DNA of 64,000 nt from Synechococcus sp. Nb3U1 (GTDB taxonomy: Bacteria; Cyanobacteriota; Cyanobacteriia; Thermostichales; Thermostichaceae), in assembly GCF_021533835.1 (NCBI RefSeq), contig NZ_JAKFYQ010000001.1:1928427-1992426 (forward strand), written 5' to 3'. The translations under genes were made by a program, and so were the position numbers. The notes beneath the pieces are model-generated. The model was not told where the DNA came from, ran no database searches, and worked only from the letters and a program-made list of their open reading frames with translations. Below, piece by piece: positions 45,787 through 56,812 of the stretch (the stretch's first letter is position 1; every line of letters begins with the position of its first letter).

Positions 45787-47366
45787 CCCACCACCTGCTC
45801 AGGGGCCACCTGCGACAATACCAACCGTTCTAACCCCACCACCAAGCCATACCCCACCACCGATACCAACGTCAGCACCACCACCGCACTCCACAACAAA
45901 CCGTAGTTGCTGGTGGAGTAGGTGAGGGCCATCAGGTTGCCGATGCCGGTGCCGGTAGCCAGCCATTCTGCCACCGTTGTTGCTAGCACTGCGGTGGGCA
46001 CGGCGATGCGAGCGCTGGCAAAGAAGGCGGGTAACGCCGCCGGTAGACGGGCCAACATCAGGATTCTCAGTCGGTGGGCGGCGAAGGTGTTGAACACATC
46101 AACCACCTGCCCCGGCACCTGCCGCAACCCCTGGGCGCAGGCGATCAAGGTGGGGAAGAAGGTCATCACCGCCACCAGCGTGATCAGGCTGGCGCCACCC
46201 CGCCCCAGAATGATGATCACCAGTGGGGCAGTGGTGATGATGGGCACTGAACGCAGGGCAATAGCCACCGGCATCGCCCCTTGCCGCACCATTGGAAACA
46301 GCTCAAATACACAGGCTGTGAGTAAGCCCGCCATCAGGCCGACAAAATAGCCCGGCACCATCACCCGCAGCGTGGATCCCAGGGCCTGAAATACTTGTTC
46401 TCGATGGGATCCCGCGTTGGCATGGGTAACCAAAAACTCCCACACATCCCCCGGCCGCTTGGCAAAAAAGCGGTTGAGGTTGAGCCAATCCATGCTCGTC
46501 TGCCACGCCAGTAGGATCAGCAGCCCCGTCAACAGTGCCATCCCCAAAGAGATCCACCCTGGTGCTGGCTTGCGGTTGGAGCGGGCCGTCAGCAAGAGAG
46601 GGGGGGCCCCCGGAGATAGGCACTGCCCGAACGCCACCGCCAGAAGATAAACCGCGATGGAAGCCACCGTCGCTAGGCTGGCCACCGTCCAAGTGGCCAC
46701 CACATCCAGCGACCGAATCCCCTGAATCACCAGCACCCCCAGGCCCCGTTCGGCACCGGTAAATTCCCCCACCATCGCCCCCAAGACCGCTGCTGGTGCC
46801 GCCACCTGCAACCCGGCCACCAGATAGGGCACAGCAGCACGCGCCCGCACATACCGCAGCATCGCCAGTCGACTACGACCATAGCTGGCCACCAGATCCG
46901 CCCAACTGGCGGGAATAGCCCGCAGCCCCACCACCAGGGGCACAAAGGTAGTGTAATAGACTGCCAGGGCCGCCAGGGTAATTTGCGGGCCATCGGAGGT
47001 GCCAAATATCACCCGCAGCACCGGCCCTGTGGCCACCAGCGGCAGACAGAACACCACTAGAGCCAGGTTTTGGATCAATCCCTCGCTCACTGGAAACAAG
47101 GCCACCACCACAGCCAACAGCATGGCCGCCCCATTGCCATATAGGAAACCCCAAGCCGCCTCCCGCAGGGTCACCAGTAGGGCACGAGCATACAGATCGG
47201 GACGACTGGCCAACCGTTCCCCGATAGCGCTGGGGGCCGCCAAAATATAGCGTTCCGATAGCAGCAGCCGCACCAGCAGCTCCCAAGCCAATAGCAAGCC
47301 CCCAACCATAAGTAGGCTGTTGGCCCCTAGCAGTATCCCTTGTGGCCCAGCCCTGAGCCGGCTCAC
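45783..47366 (-). CDS. ABC transporter permease, two fused domains (SsuC/ThiX-like)
   Basis: A 527-residue protein made of two BPD_transp_1 permease domains in tandem (about residues 15-255 and 270-515), each with about six membrane spans and an EAA-type loop (AIPASWADLVASYG; GLRQVPGQVVDVFNTF). In most taurine/nitrate/thiamine-precursor importers these are two copies of one chain; here they are fused. It overlaps the ATPase gene and the beta-subunit gene by 4 bp on each side. Confidence 0.88.
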   Translation of the reverse strand: MSRLRAGPQGILLGANSLLMVGGLLLAWELLVRLLLSERYILAAPSAIGERLASRPDLYARALLVTLREAAWGFLYGNGAAMLLAVVVALFPVSEGLIQNLALVVFCLPLVATGPVLRVIFGTSDGPQITLAALAVYYTTFVPLVVGLRAIPASWADLVASYGRSRLAMLRYVRARAAVPYLVAGLQVAAPAAVLGAMVGEFTGAERGLGVLVIQGIRSLDVVATWTVASLATVASIAVYLLAVAFGQCLSPGAPPLLLTARSNRKPAPGWISLGMALLTGLLILLAWQTSMDWLNLNRFFAKRPGDVWEFLVTHANAGSHREQVFQALGSTLRVMVPGYFVGLMAGLLTACVFELFPMVRQGAMPVAIALRSVPIITTAPLVIIILGRGGASLITLVAVMTFFPTLIACAQGLRQVPGQVVDVFNTFAAHRLRILMLARLPAALPAFFASARIAVPTAVLATTVAEWLATGTGIGNLMALTYSTSNYGLLWSAVVVLTLVSVVGYGLVVGLERLVLSQVAPEQVVG

Positions 47367-48193
47367 CGCTGCACCTCCAACATCTGCTCCAGTCCCAATG
47401 CCTCTGAGACTTGAGCGACCAGGTGATGAAATTCTGGGGAGCGCAAGATCTGAGCTGAGCGAGGTCGGGGCAGCCTTACCGGGATTCGGGCCACGATTTG
47501 GCCTGGCCTCGCGCTCATGACCACGATCTCATCAGCCAGCAGCACCGCCTCGTCGATGGAGTGGGTGACCAACAGAGCCGTCGCCCCTCGGTTTTCCCAG
47601 AGGCTGGGCAACTCCAGATTGAGCCGCCGTCGCGTCAGCTCATCCACCGCCCCAAACGGCTCATCTAGCAGCAGCAGTCGGGGCTGGGTGATGAGACAGC
47701 GGGCGATAGCCGCCCGTTGCCGCATGCCCCCCGACAGCTCGGCCGGTTTGGCCCGTTCAAACCCCTCAAGACCTATCCGCGCCAACAGATCTCGAATCAC
47801 CTGCCGATCCACCGACTGCCGGGCCAGGGTTTGGGCCAGAGCCACATTCGACTCCACGCTGCGCCAGGGCAGCAATGAGGGATCCTGAAAGGCGACGGCG
47901 ATCTCCCCCCGCTTCTTCAGCACCACGGGCGGTAGGCCGTCGATCAGCACCTGGCCAGAGGACAACTGCTCCAACCCCGCGATCGCCCGTAGTAGGGTGG
48001 ATTTGCCACAGCCCGATGGCCCCACCAGCGCCGTCAGGGATCCCGGTTGCAACCGCAGGTTGATATTGGCCAGGGCTGGCACCTGAGATCGCCCCCAGCC
48101 GAAGATCTTGCTGCCCTCCACCACCCGCACCTCTGGGGGCTGGATGGCTCTGGGATCCCTTAGGTTGGCTCTAGATGGTAGATCGACCGTCAT
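47363..48193 (-). CDS. ABC transporter ATPase (SsuB/TauB/ThiZ-like)
   Basis: A 276-residue ATPase: Walker A GPSGCGKST, Q-loop AVAFQDPSLLPW, signature LSGGMRQRAAIAR, Walker B LLLLDEPFGAVDE, H-loop VTHSIDEAV. The set matches the NitT/TauT family. It overlaps the substrate-binding gene by about 23 bp and the permease by 4 bp. Confidence 0.92.
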   Translation of the reverse strand: MTVDLPSRANLRDPRAIQPPEVRVVEGSKIFGWGRSQVPALANINLRLQPGSLTALVGPSGCGKSTLLRAIAGLEQLSSGQVLIDGLPPVVLKKRGEIAVAFQDPSLLPWRSVESNVALAQTLARQSVDRQVIRDLLARIGLEGFERAKPAELSGGMRQRAAIARCLITQPRLLLLDEPFGAVDELTRRRLNLELPSLWENRGATALLVTHSIDEAVLLADEIVVMSARPGQIVARIPVRLPRPRSAQILRSPEFHHLVAQVSEALGLEQMLEVQR

Positions 48194-49190
48194 AGATCTC
48201 TTCTAAGATTGAGCGATCCCAAAGAGCAGGGGTGACCTCCTCTCCTAGGAGGTTGAGGGTTTCCACATTGGCAGCCACTGTGTCATCGGTAAACCAGCCA
48301 AATCCGTTCTGGTCAGTCAAATCCGAGAACATCAGCTTCAGCTGCTCCCTGGCCTGTAGTTTCTGGGTCTCCAGATCCAGGCCAGCATCCGGGAACATCG
48401 CTAGGGTCAGCTCAGCAGCCGCGTCGGTATCGGCTTTGTAGTCTTGCCAGCCCCTGATCTCCCCGCGCAGGAGGCCGATCACCTCCTCTCGGCGGGTTTC
48501 TAGGCTCTTTTCTAGGACAATGTAGGTCTGGCTATGAACGGTGTAGCCATAGTCCGCCATCAACAGGGTGACGTTGTCGATCCCCTGGACGGTCATAGCT
48601 ACGGGCAAGTCGGTGAGCCAACATAACAGACAGTCCACTTCGCCATTCACCAACGGGGCGGCATCGTACTGGGTAGGGATGATGGTGATCTGGTCGATAT
48701 CCACATCGTTGAGGGTGCAGAGGGTCTGCAACACAGGGGTGTTGGCGGTGGCCATGCCGATGCTCTTACCCTCCAGATCTTTGGGCTCGTTCACCGGGTT
48801 AGCCGGCAAAGAGGCGATAGCAAAGGGGTTTTTCTGCATCGCCACCGCGATGATCTTGAAGGGAGCCCCTTGCGAGACGGCAGCCGCCGTGTAGTCTGCC
48901 GCCGAGATGCCCATCAAGGCGGTGCCACTCACCACGGGCGGCTCGACGGGCGCGTTGGGGCCGCCGGGTACTAAGCTCACCTCCAACCCCTCTTCAGTCC
49001 AGTACCCTTTATTCTGGGCAATGTAGCTGCCCCCGAACTGCACCGAGTGCAACCAGGAAAGCTGAAAGCCCACCGATGTAGCGGCACGGACATAGGAAGA
49101 CCGCAGCAATGAGGAGCCAGCCACAAAGGCCCCACCAGCCCCCAAGAGTTTGATGGCGCTACGACGAGAAAAAACATGAGATCCAGACAT
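48171..49190 (-). CDS. NMT1/THI5-like ABC substrate-binding protein, Tat-exported
   Basis: A 339-residue solute-binding protein from the ATG at 49190 (MSGSHVF). It has a twin-arginine-type signal (SRRSAIKLLGAGGAFVAG) followed by the NMT1/SsuA-like fold (FQLSWLHSVQFGGSYIAQNKGYWTEEGLEVSLVPGG). Family members carry pyrimidine thiamine precursors, sulfonates, nitrate or aromatics. The linked ring-hydroxylating dioxygenase makes an aromatic or heterocyclic ligand plausible; this is inference. Confidence 0.85.
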   Translation of the reverse strand: MSGSHVFSRRSAIKLLGAGGAFVAGSSLLRSSYVRAATSVGFQLSWLHSVQFGGSYIAQNKGYWTEEGLEVSLVPGGPNAPVEPPVVSGTALMGISAADYTAAAVSQGAPFKIIAVAMQKNPFAIASLPANPVNEPKDLEGKSIGMATANTPVLQTLCTLNDVDIDQITIIPTQYDAAPLVNGEVDCLLCWLTDLPVAMTVQGIDNVTLLMADYGYTVHSQTYIVLEKSLETRREEVIGLLRGEIRGWQDYKADTDAAAELTLAMFPDAGLDLETQKLQAREQLKLMFSDLTDQNGFGWFTDDTVAANVETLNLLGEEVTPALWDRSILEEIYDGRSTI

Positions 49191-49271
49191 CAAACCCTCT
49201 TGAGACAGAGAGAAAAACAGCTCGCTGCCCCAAAAGTGCCCCAACTGTTGAGGTAGATTCTGTACCTATAG

Positions 49272-50111
49272 CTACTGCTCTTGCCAAAAGGCCGCAACAG
49301 GCCACGCTCGCTCCACAACAGAAGTCTCGGGGTGAGCATAGCGAATGGAAATCCGCCGGAAGGGATGGGGACAGGCCTGGCCACCAGCGTGGAGGGTGCG
49401 GGAATCCAGAATCATGACATCCCCAGGCTGGAAACTGGGGGCAAGAATCCGGAACTTAGGATCCAGTCTTTTCCCTTGCATTGCCCCATCAATATCAGGA
49501 ACGGGAGCAAGAATATGCCCCCCCTCAGCCAGAGTGGCCTCCGCCGCAGAAAATTCAACAGGGGCGTAGAGCGGCCCGTGATGGGATCCCACCACAGCCC
49601 GTAATCCTTGCCCTTCCAGAACCCTGTCCAATGGAATCCAAAAGGTTAGAAACCAGGGCTCAAGAGGGTGATAGGGGTGATCCTGATGCCAGGGGCTGAG
49701 GGTTTGGGATCCAGCCTCCGAGTAAAAAAACTGATCTTCTAGCAAGAGAACCGAATGGGTGCCAAAGACACTTGCTGCTAGCTCGGGCAGGATCCCTTGA
49801 GTTGCAACCCCAGCCAGGGTTTCATCCTCGAGCCAGCGAAACAAGTCGCTTTGAGTAACGGGCTCGCCGGGTGGGGAGAGCGTCCGAAAATGAGGCCCTG
49901 GCTTAGCCCGTAAACGATCGATCGTCCGAATCAATGCAGCGCACAAATTGGGCTCAAGGATCCCTGGCAGCACAGCCACTCCATCTTGCCCAATCTGCTC
50001 AGACAGCAGGGAGCGGGGGCGGGAGGGAACCTCCAGCAACTTCATGCCCAATTTGAGCTGTAGTCTAGTTGGTAAGGCCATCCGCAAGACATCTTCAATA
50101 ACTTTCAACAA
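49272..50111 (-). CDS. Phytanoyl-CoA dioxygenase (PhyH)-like oxygenase
   Basis: A 279-residue Fe(II)/2-oxoglutarate oxygenase of the PhyH family. The iron facial triad appears as H-x-D in SPWHQDHPYHPLEPW and a distal His in SRTLHAGGQACPHPFRRISIR, whose Arg would bind 2-oxoglutarate. Its place at the head of the dioxygenase/ABC operon suggests it acts on the same imported compound. Confidence 0.82.
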   Translation of the reverse strand: MLKVIEDVLRMALPTRLQLKLGMKLLEVPSRPRSLLSEQIGQDGVAVLPGILEPNLCAALIRTIDRLRAKPGPHFRTLSPPGEPVTQSDLFRWLEDETLAGVATQGILPELAASVFGTHSVLLLEDQFFYSEAGSQTLSPWHQDHPYHPLEPWFLTFWIPLDRVLEGQGLRAVVGSHHGPLYAPVEFSAAEATLAEGGHILAPVPDIDGAMQGKRLDPKFRILAPSFQPGDVMILDSRTLHAGGQACPHPFRRISIRYAHPETSVVERAWPVAAFWQEQ

Positions 50112-50126
50112 GTTTCAATAAATAGC

Positions 50127-50555
50127 CTATTGAGGGGGGCACTTCCGCTCAAGTTTCAATACCCCCAGTTGCTCGTAGACTGACAGACCATCCCAGATAG
50201 ACCAACATTGCGCAAAGCGCCCCCCCGACAACCGCAGCAGATCAATGCCCGTCATGGTAATTCGCTTTTGGGTGGCGGGAATGTCATCGTAGGTATCTAC
50301 GTGTAGGCCACTTGTGGTCCAGTGCAGCACCACCATATCTCCTTCCGTAACGAGATGATCGATCCGGGTTTCCACCTCCTTAAACGCTTTGAAATAGCGT
50401 TCCACATCCGCTTTAACCACATCGATGCCATTGCCATCAAAGCCGGTCATGTGAACTACAGCTGTGGGTAGCCAGTAGTCCTCTACTGCGCTGAGATCCC
50501 CTTGGGCCCAGAGGCGGGTGTGGTACTCGCGAACAATATCAGCATTGGTGCTCAT
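50127..50555 (-). CDS. SnoaL-like ester cyclase / NTF2-like protein
   Basis: A 142-residue NTF2-fold protein from the ATG at 50555 (MSTNADIVREYH); an open extension to 50594 is not needed. Features of SnoaL-like polyketide/ester cyclases: VVHMTGFDGNGID, VLHWTTSGLHVD and ITMTGIDLLRLSGGRF. First gene of the leftward operon, 16 bp before the PhyH gene. Substrate unknown. Confidence 0.75.
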   Translation of the reverse strand: MSTNADIVREYHTRLWAQGDLSAVEDYWLPTAVVHMTGFDGNGIDVVKADVERYFKAFKEVETRIDHLVTEGDMVVLHWTTSGLHVDTYDDIPATQKRITMTGIDLLRLSGGRFAQCWSIWDGLSVYEQLGVLKLERKCPPQ

Positions 50556-50782
50556 CAGGGATCCCTTTACTGGCTTGCATGAGTAGGGCGGCACAACCCC
50601 AAGTTTGACGTGGCCACCCCCGAGTCGCCAAGTCTAAGGTCTCAAGACTATGCCCACAATTGCTCGGCTATTCCGGCTATTCCAGTATCGATAGACCTTT
50701 ACAATTGAGATCGGCTGAGATCGGCATTCCAGGGATGTCAGGGTGGGAGCGGATGCGCTGGCCAGAGAGAGGAGAAAAGCGT

Positions 50783-51030
50783 ATGGGCTTGCTACCAGCA
50801 GGAGATATGGGTGGCACCAAGACCAGCCTTAGCCTTGCCGATGTAGGATCCCAGCCGCTGGCGCTGCTGCTATCTCAGTCAAGATTACCCCAGCCTTGCC
50901 CCGATCCTGCAGGAGTTGCTGCCATGAGCTCAGCAGAATGACCAACCAGTACATTCAGGGGCAAGGGAAGCCGTCCTAGAACAATGGGGCTTGTATCCCA
51001 TTGATTTGGCCAAGGAGCTGAAGCTGAAAC
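50783..51030 (+). pseudogene. glk: Glucokinase remnant
   Basis: An ATG at 50783 opens MGLLPAGDMGGTKTSLSLAD, which matches the phosphate-binding N-terminus of cyanobacterial glucokinase (usually D-I-G-G-T-K-T). After about 30 codons the homology moves to another frame (SQDYPSLAPILQELLP then TGA, near 50876-50926), and a trace continues near 50980-51030 (PIDLAKELKL). Only the N-terminal part is left, with at least one frameshift and stops, so it is a decayed gene. The rest is absent because the thiC riboswitch begins at about 51088. Confidence 0.65.
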
Positions 51031-51087
51031 GAACAAATTGTGAAGCTCCCCGCCCTACTTCAACTCAGGTGATAACATTACACCACG

Positions 51088-52566
<1,479 letters not shown>

Positions 52567-52767
52567 GCTTGATTCTTTGCGGTTCTCCTGACTCTATGGT
52601 GACAACACTAGGTGTTCCACATGTCAACGCCTTACGGAGTAAGGATCTCAAGGCACAGAAGGCTCCTGCTCCACCACATTTTCAAGAGAGCCTTCTTTAC
52701 AATGAAATTCAGCAGAAACTGAAGAAAAAGCTGCTAGAAAAGATAGGTGTAACGTGGTGGCCAGCCA

Positions 52768-53115
52768 ATGGGGAAGTTGCTTGGAGTCGTGGGCCTGACT
52801 TTTCTCTGGGCGATCCTTTCCACCTTTGTCCCCCCTTGGCTGGGGCTAAAGTTGACAGAGTTCTACCTGTGGTTATTCCAGCGGCAATTCCCCCCTAGCC
52901 TAGAGTTGGGGGCTTTGGCCATAGCCTTCATGATGAGCCTGGGCTATGCCTTTGGCCTGTTGTGGGGCTATGTGTCGGGCTTTGTCCTCTTGCCTCGCCT
53001 ATGGGTTGGAGGGGGGATCCTGGCCAAGGTGCTGGTGGGTCTCGTCACCTATATCCTTTGGACACTGCTGGTATTCGAGGTTCTGTACCGAAGTGCCCTG
53101 CGTCAAGTGCCATAA
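52768..53115 (+). CDS. Hypothetical small membrane protein
   Basis: A 115-residue protein with three hydrophobic spans (about 5-22, 44-75 and 85-105). No family recognised. About 200 bp lie between thiC and this gene; that gap has no conserved frame. Confidence 0.55.
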   Translation: MGKLLGVVGLTFLWAILSTFVPPWLGLKLTEFYLWLFQRQFPPSLELGALAIAFMMSLGYAFGLLWGYVSGFVLLPRLWVGGGILAKVLVGLVTYILWTLLVFEVLYRSALRQVP

Positions 53116-53200
53116 GTTCGGGATCCAGATCACAGAAGCCAAGCTGCTGAAGTGCTAGTTTTCAACTGTCTACTGTCGATCATCACTGTGGGGCAAGGTC

Positions 53201-53599
53201 GTGAGAAGACTGCTGTGGATCGCGGGTTTTGTGGTGGTTACCGTCCATTGGCCAGGAGTAGCCGCCTTCGCCGACCAAGCCAGCTACATTAGCCGAGCCG
53301 ATGCCATTCGAGCCGGTAACCGCATTGATCTGGATCAAGAGGTGCGCTTTTTCTGTCAGCCTTGTGGAGATACACAGTCCGAATCTCTGACGGTGGATGC
53401 AATTGCTGTGTACTACACCGGTTTGGATGATTATTATTCTTTATATTTGAATGATTTTCCGGTAGATTTGGCCTACACTTACATCCTCCATGAGGGGAAG
53501 TGGAACAATATGGCCATGTTGCTCGAGCTTGAGGTGACAGATGTGCCTCAAATCTTGCCAGATCTACCCATGGTAAAAAGAGAAGTGGACGTTCCTTAA
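53201..53599 (+). CDS. Hypothetical secreted protein
   Basis: A 132-residue protein starting at the GTG at 53201, with a cleavable signal peptide (LLWIAGFVVVTVHWPGVAAFA, about residues 4-24). The mature part has a C-x-x-C pair (FFCQPCGD) that could form a disulfide or bind metal, and is acidic and Tyr-rich. No family known. Confidence 0.55.
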   Translation: MRRLLWIAGFVVVTVHWPGVAAFADQASYISRADAIRAGNRIDLDQEVRFFCQPCGDTQSESLTVDAIAVYYTGLDDYYSLYLNDFPVDLAYTYILHEGKWNNMAMLLELEVTDVPQILPDLPMVKREVDVP

Positions 53600-53717
53600 A
53601 CTCCCGTTGAATTGATTGGCCGGGTTGGCGATGGCTCCCCCACCCTTCTTGGCCGCAAGTTATGCTGAATGATAAGAGAAACAATTGCAGTAAGCTCAAT
53701 TGAGCACAGAGGATGAC

Positions 53718-54113
53718 ATGGCACTCAAGCAACTCGGGCATGTCGCTGTTCGAGTCGAAGACATTCCTAAGGCGGTGGAGTTTTACCGTCAGTTGGGTAT
53801 GGTCAATGTTTGGCAAGATGCAGACTGGGCCTACATGAAGGCGGGAGAGGATGGCTTAGCACTGTTGGGGCCAGGATATCGCTCGGCAGGGCCTCACTTT
53901 GGCTTTGTCTTCGATAACTTGCAGGAACTGGAGCAAGAGCACCAGCGCTTGAAATCCCAAGGGATCCCCGTAGGAGCCATTCACGAACATCGGGATGGCA
54001 CGGCCTCTTTTTATGGCAAGGATCCCGACGGCAACCTATTTGAGTTTTTGTATGAGCCTGCCGGAACCTTTGCTCAAACCGTGGCAGGCCAAGCCGTTGC
54101 TTCAGGCACTTAG
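53718..54113 (+). CDS. VOC / glyoxalase-fold protein
   Basis: A 131-residue vicinal-oxygen-chelate domain from the ATG at 53718 (AGAGGA 6 nt upstream); a TTG at 53700 is in frame. Typical pattern: LGHVAVRVEDIPKAVEFYRQLG, PHFGFVFDN and the C-terminal ASFYGKDPDGNLFEFLYEP with the usual metal-ligand Glu. It may be a glyoxalase I-like lyase or a resistance/dioxygenase relative. Confidence 0.8.
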   Translation: MALKQLGHVAVRVEDIPKAVEFYRQLGMVNVWQDADWAYMKAGEDGLALLGPGYRSAGPHFGFVFDNLQELEQEHQRLKSQGIPVGAIHEHRDGTASFYGKDPDGNLFEFLYEPAGTFAQTVAGQAVASGT

Positions 54114-54171
54114 GCGGTATGGCTCAAGAGGTATGGCTCAAGAGTAGATACAACATCTCCCGTCCAAACAA

Positions 54172-54204
54172 AAGGGATCCCTTGACTCAGAACAGGGATC
54201 CCTT
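54172..54204. terminator. Double GGGATCCC hairpin between convergent genes
   Basis: AAGGGATCCC (54172-54181) and GGGATCCCTT (54195-54204) can pair as a 10-bp stem with a 13-nt loop. It lies between the VOC gene (+) and psbM (-), as expected for a bidirectional terminator, but there is no strong T-run, and each half is itself palindromic. Confidence 0.4.
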
Positions 54205-54303
54205 CTGCTTCGTAACTTTACTTTCCTAAGTTTCCTTTCTTTCTGAGTCCAGCCCAGACGTAGCATCAGCAACCAGACCCAAACTAGACCCAGATGAAAA
54301 GAC

Positions 54304-54411
54304 TCAGTCGCTGGACTTGCTAGAGGTTTGCACGTACAGGATCACCAAGAAAATAGCGGGCACCAAAATCGCCAACATCGTACCCAGGAGGCCCAAGTAG
54401 TTTGTTTCCAT
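54304..54411 (-). CDS. psbM: Photosystem II protein PsbM
   Basis: A 35-residue single-span protein: METNYLGLLGTMLAILVPAI then FLVILYVQTSSKSSD. The pattern N-x-LG at the start and V-P-x-x-F-L-x-I-L-Y-x-Q-T near the end is the PsbM signature, and length fits. PsbM lies at the photosystem II dimer interface. ATG at 54411; ferredoxin lies upstream on the same strand, about 80 bp away. Confidence 0.85.
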   Translation of the reverse strand: METNYLGLLGTMLAILVPAIFLVILYVQTSSKSSD

Positions 54412-54492
54412 AACTCCACATGCCGCGAACCCAACTGGCAGTCAGCATATCATTCTCAGGTACGGCTTGCGCAAAGGGCGGGAGGACTCATC

Positions 54493-54789
54493 TTAGGGTT
54501 TGGTCTTGACGGAAACATCTCCTAGCACTTTGGTCTGGCAGGCAAGGCGGTAGTTGTCGGATTTGCGCTTGAGCTTGCGGTTTTCGGCTTCGGTACGCGG
54601 CGAGAGGTTTTCCAACCCTTCCAGGATTTCCACCACACAGGTGCCACATTGGCCATTGCCGCCGCAGTTCATCAGCTTGGCCATCATTTTGTAGAGATCA
54701 ATCTGGTTTTCCAGCGCCTTCAACCTCAAGTTGGCGCCATCAGCGACGAAGATCTCCTGGTTTTCGTTGACGAAGCGGATCGTTGCCAT
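54493..54789 (-). CDS. 2Fe-2S ferredoxin
   Basis: A 98-residue plant-type-fold ferredoxin, cluster ligands C42, C48, C51 ([11 protein letters not shown]) and C84 (LACQT). The Lys/Arg-rich C-terminal half and the N-terminal sequence differ from photosynthetic PetF and look closer to the thermally stable, chlorosome/FdxH-unlike cyanobacterial ferredoxins of unknown partner. It is co-directional with psbM. Confidence 0.85.
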   Translation of the reverse strand: MATIRFVNENQEIFVADGANLRLKALENQIDLYKMMAKLMNCGGNGQCGTCVVEILEGLENLSPRTEAENRKLKRKSDNYRLACQTKVLGDVSVKTKP

Positions 54790-55165
54790 AGAGCAGCAGG
54801 GGACGACGACACCTTTCAGCCTGAGCTAGGAAAGCGCTCACTTTTACCAAATATTGTTACATTTTAAGTCACAATTTTAATCTCTGTCGAGAGATCTGGG
54901 AGGATGATGCCAAACCAGACGGCATCCTGCCTGAAACCGCTCAGGTCGGTTGCGTTTCGTTATACTGTTTGATGCCCGTGATGAAGATTCTGAGAGCGAT
55001 ATCCTTACTGGGTGCGCTTAGGGGTTCAGGCGGGTGCGGCACCCCTCGACACTGATAGAGACTGACTGAAGAGACTGCTCAGGTCAGGATCCCAGGTGAA
55101 GATGTCGGCTTAATTTTTTTACTGGATATCGCGCAATTGTTGGAGAACGTGGAGGACCGAACTTT
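54790..55165. other. psbB upstream region
   Basis: 376 bp with no gene. TATACT at 54961-54966 could be a -10 element, without a matching -35. AGGGGT...ACCCCT (about 55019-55046) can form a short leader hairpin. Long untranslated leaders are common for psbB. Confidence 0.4.
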
Positions 55166-56698
55166 ATGGGACTACCGTGGTATCGGGTCCATACGGTTGT
55201 ACTGAATGACCCAGGTCGTCTGATCTCGGTGCACCTCATGCATACCGCTCTGGTAGCAGGGTGGGCCGGATCGATGGCGCTTTATGAAACAGCCATTTTT
55301 GATCCGTCGGATCCCGTCCTGAACCCGATGTGGCGTCAGGGCATGTTTGTAATGCCATTTATGGCTCGCCTTGGGGTGGAAAACTCCTGGGGTGGCTGGA
55401 ATATCTATGGTGAGAGCGTGGCCAATGCAGGCTTCTGGACGTTTGAAGGGGTAGCCACTGCCCACATCGTCTTGTCTGGGCTGCTCTTTTTGGCCGCCTG
55501 CTGGCACTGGGTGTACTGGGATCTGGAGCTGTTCCGGGATCCCCGCACCGGTGAGCCGGCTCTAGATTTGCCGAAAATGTTTGGGATCCACCTGCTGTTG
55601 GCCGGGATCCTCTGTTTTGGATTTGGTGCTTTTCACCTGACCGGGGTATTCGGCCCTGGAATGTGGGTGAGCGATCCCTACGCAACCACAGGCCATGTGC
55701 AGCCGGTAGCACCGGAATGGGGTCCCGCTGGGTTTAACCCCTACAACGCAGGCGGTGTAGTCGCCCACCACATTGCTGCTGGCATCGTCGGTATTATCGC
55801 TGGCCTATTCCACCTGACGGTTCGTCCGCCCCAGCGCCTCTATCGCGCCCTGCGCATGGGGAATATCGAGACGGTGCTCTCGAGTTCGATTGCGGCGGTG
55901 TTTTTCGCAGCCTTTGTGGTGGCTGGTACCATGTGGTACGGCAGTGCCACGACCCCGGTGGAGCTGTTTGGCCCCACCCGCTATCAGTGGGATTCCGGTT
56001 ACTACAGTCAGGAGATCAATCGGCGAGTGAATGCGGCCATGGAAGCCGGTATGACCCGTAATGAGGCTTATGAGTCCCTGCCGGGATCCCTGCTGTTCTA
56101 CGACTATGTGGGCAATAGCCCGGCCAAGGGGGGTTTGTTCCGCGCTGGCCCCATGAACAAAGGGGATGGCTTGGCGACCGAGTGGCTGGGTTACCCCGTC
56201 TTCCGTGACCAAGAAGGGCGGGAACTGACGGTACAACGGTTGCCCAACTTCTTCGAGACCTTCCCCGTCATTTTGCGGGATGCGGATGGGGTGGTACGGG
56301 CGGATATTCCCTTCCGTCGGGCGGAATCTCGCTACAGCTTTGAGCAGGTGGGGGTGACGGTTGAGTTCTTTGGCGGTAAGTTGGACGGCCAAGTCTTCAC
56401 CGATCCCGCAACCGTTAAGAAGTACGCCCGAAAAGCGCAGTTGGGTCAGTTGTTTGAGTTCGACCGCGAAACCCCGAAAGCGGATGGTACTTTCCACACC
56501 AGCCCCCGGGGATGGTTCACTTTTGGACATGCGGTCTTTGCGTTGCTGTTCTTCTTTGGCCACATCTGGCACGGCTCTCGCACTCTGTTCCGGGATGTGT
56601 TTGCCGGTATTGACCCGGATATGAGCGAAGAAATGGTGGAATTTGGTGTCTTCCAAAAGTTGGGGGATCCCACCACTCGCAAAGCCCAAGAAGCCTAA
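55166..56698 (+). CDS. psbB: Photosystem II CP47 chlorophyll apoprotein
   Basis: A 510-residue core antenna of photosystem II with six membrane spans and a large lumenal loop between spans five and six. It begins [20 protein letters not shown] and shows the family's repeated H-x-x-H chlorophyll ligands ([36 protein letters not shown]). Full normal length. psbT follows after 114 bp, separated by a hairpin. Confidence 0.98.
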   Translation: MGLPWYRVHTVVLNDPGRLISVHLMHTALVAGWAGSMALYETAIFDPSDPVLNPMWRQGMFVMPFMARLGVENSWGGWNIYGESVANAGFWTFEGVATAHIVLSGLLFLAACWHWVYWDLELFRDPRTGEPALDLPKMFGIHLLLAGILCFGFGAFHLTGVFGPGMWVSDPYATTGHVQPVAPEWGPAGFNPYNAGGVVAHHIAAGIVGIIAGLFHLTVRPPQRLYRALRMGNIETVLSSSIAAVFFAAFVVAGTMWYGSATTPVELFGPTRYQWDSGYYSQEINRRVNAAMEAGMTRNEAYESLPGSLLFYDYVGNSPAKGGLFRAGPMNKGDGLATEWLGYPVFRDQEGRELTVQRLPNFFETFPVILRDADGVVRADIPFRRAESRYSFEQVGVTVEFFGGKLDGQVFTDPATVKKYARKAQLGQLFEFDRETPKADGTFHTSPRGWFTFGHAVFALLFFFGHIWHGSRTLFRDVFAGIDPDMSEEMVEFGVFQKLGDPTTRKAQEA

Positions 56699-56715
56699 GG
56701 CCCTATTGGCCGCTG

Positions 56716-56758
56716 CCGTCAGCACTCTGTTCTGATATTAAGGATGGGGTGCTGACGG
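56716..56758 (+). terminator. Hairpin between psbB and psbT
   Basis: CCGTCAGCAC (56716-56725) pairs perfectly with GTGCTGACGG (56749-56758), loop 23 nt. No T-run follows, so it may act as a processing or stability element that sets the psbB:psbT ratio rather than as a strong terminator. Confidence 0.5.
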
Positions 56759-56812
56759 TTCCGAGTTAATCTGAAATCAAGCCATCTTAAAAATCCAGTT
56801 CGGAGGTTTCGT

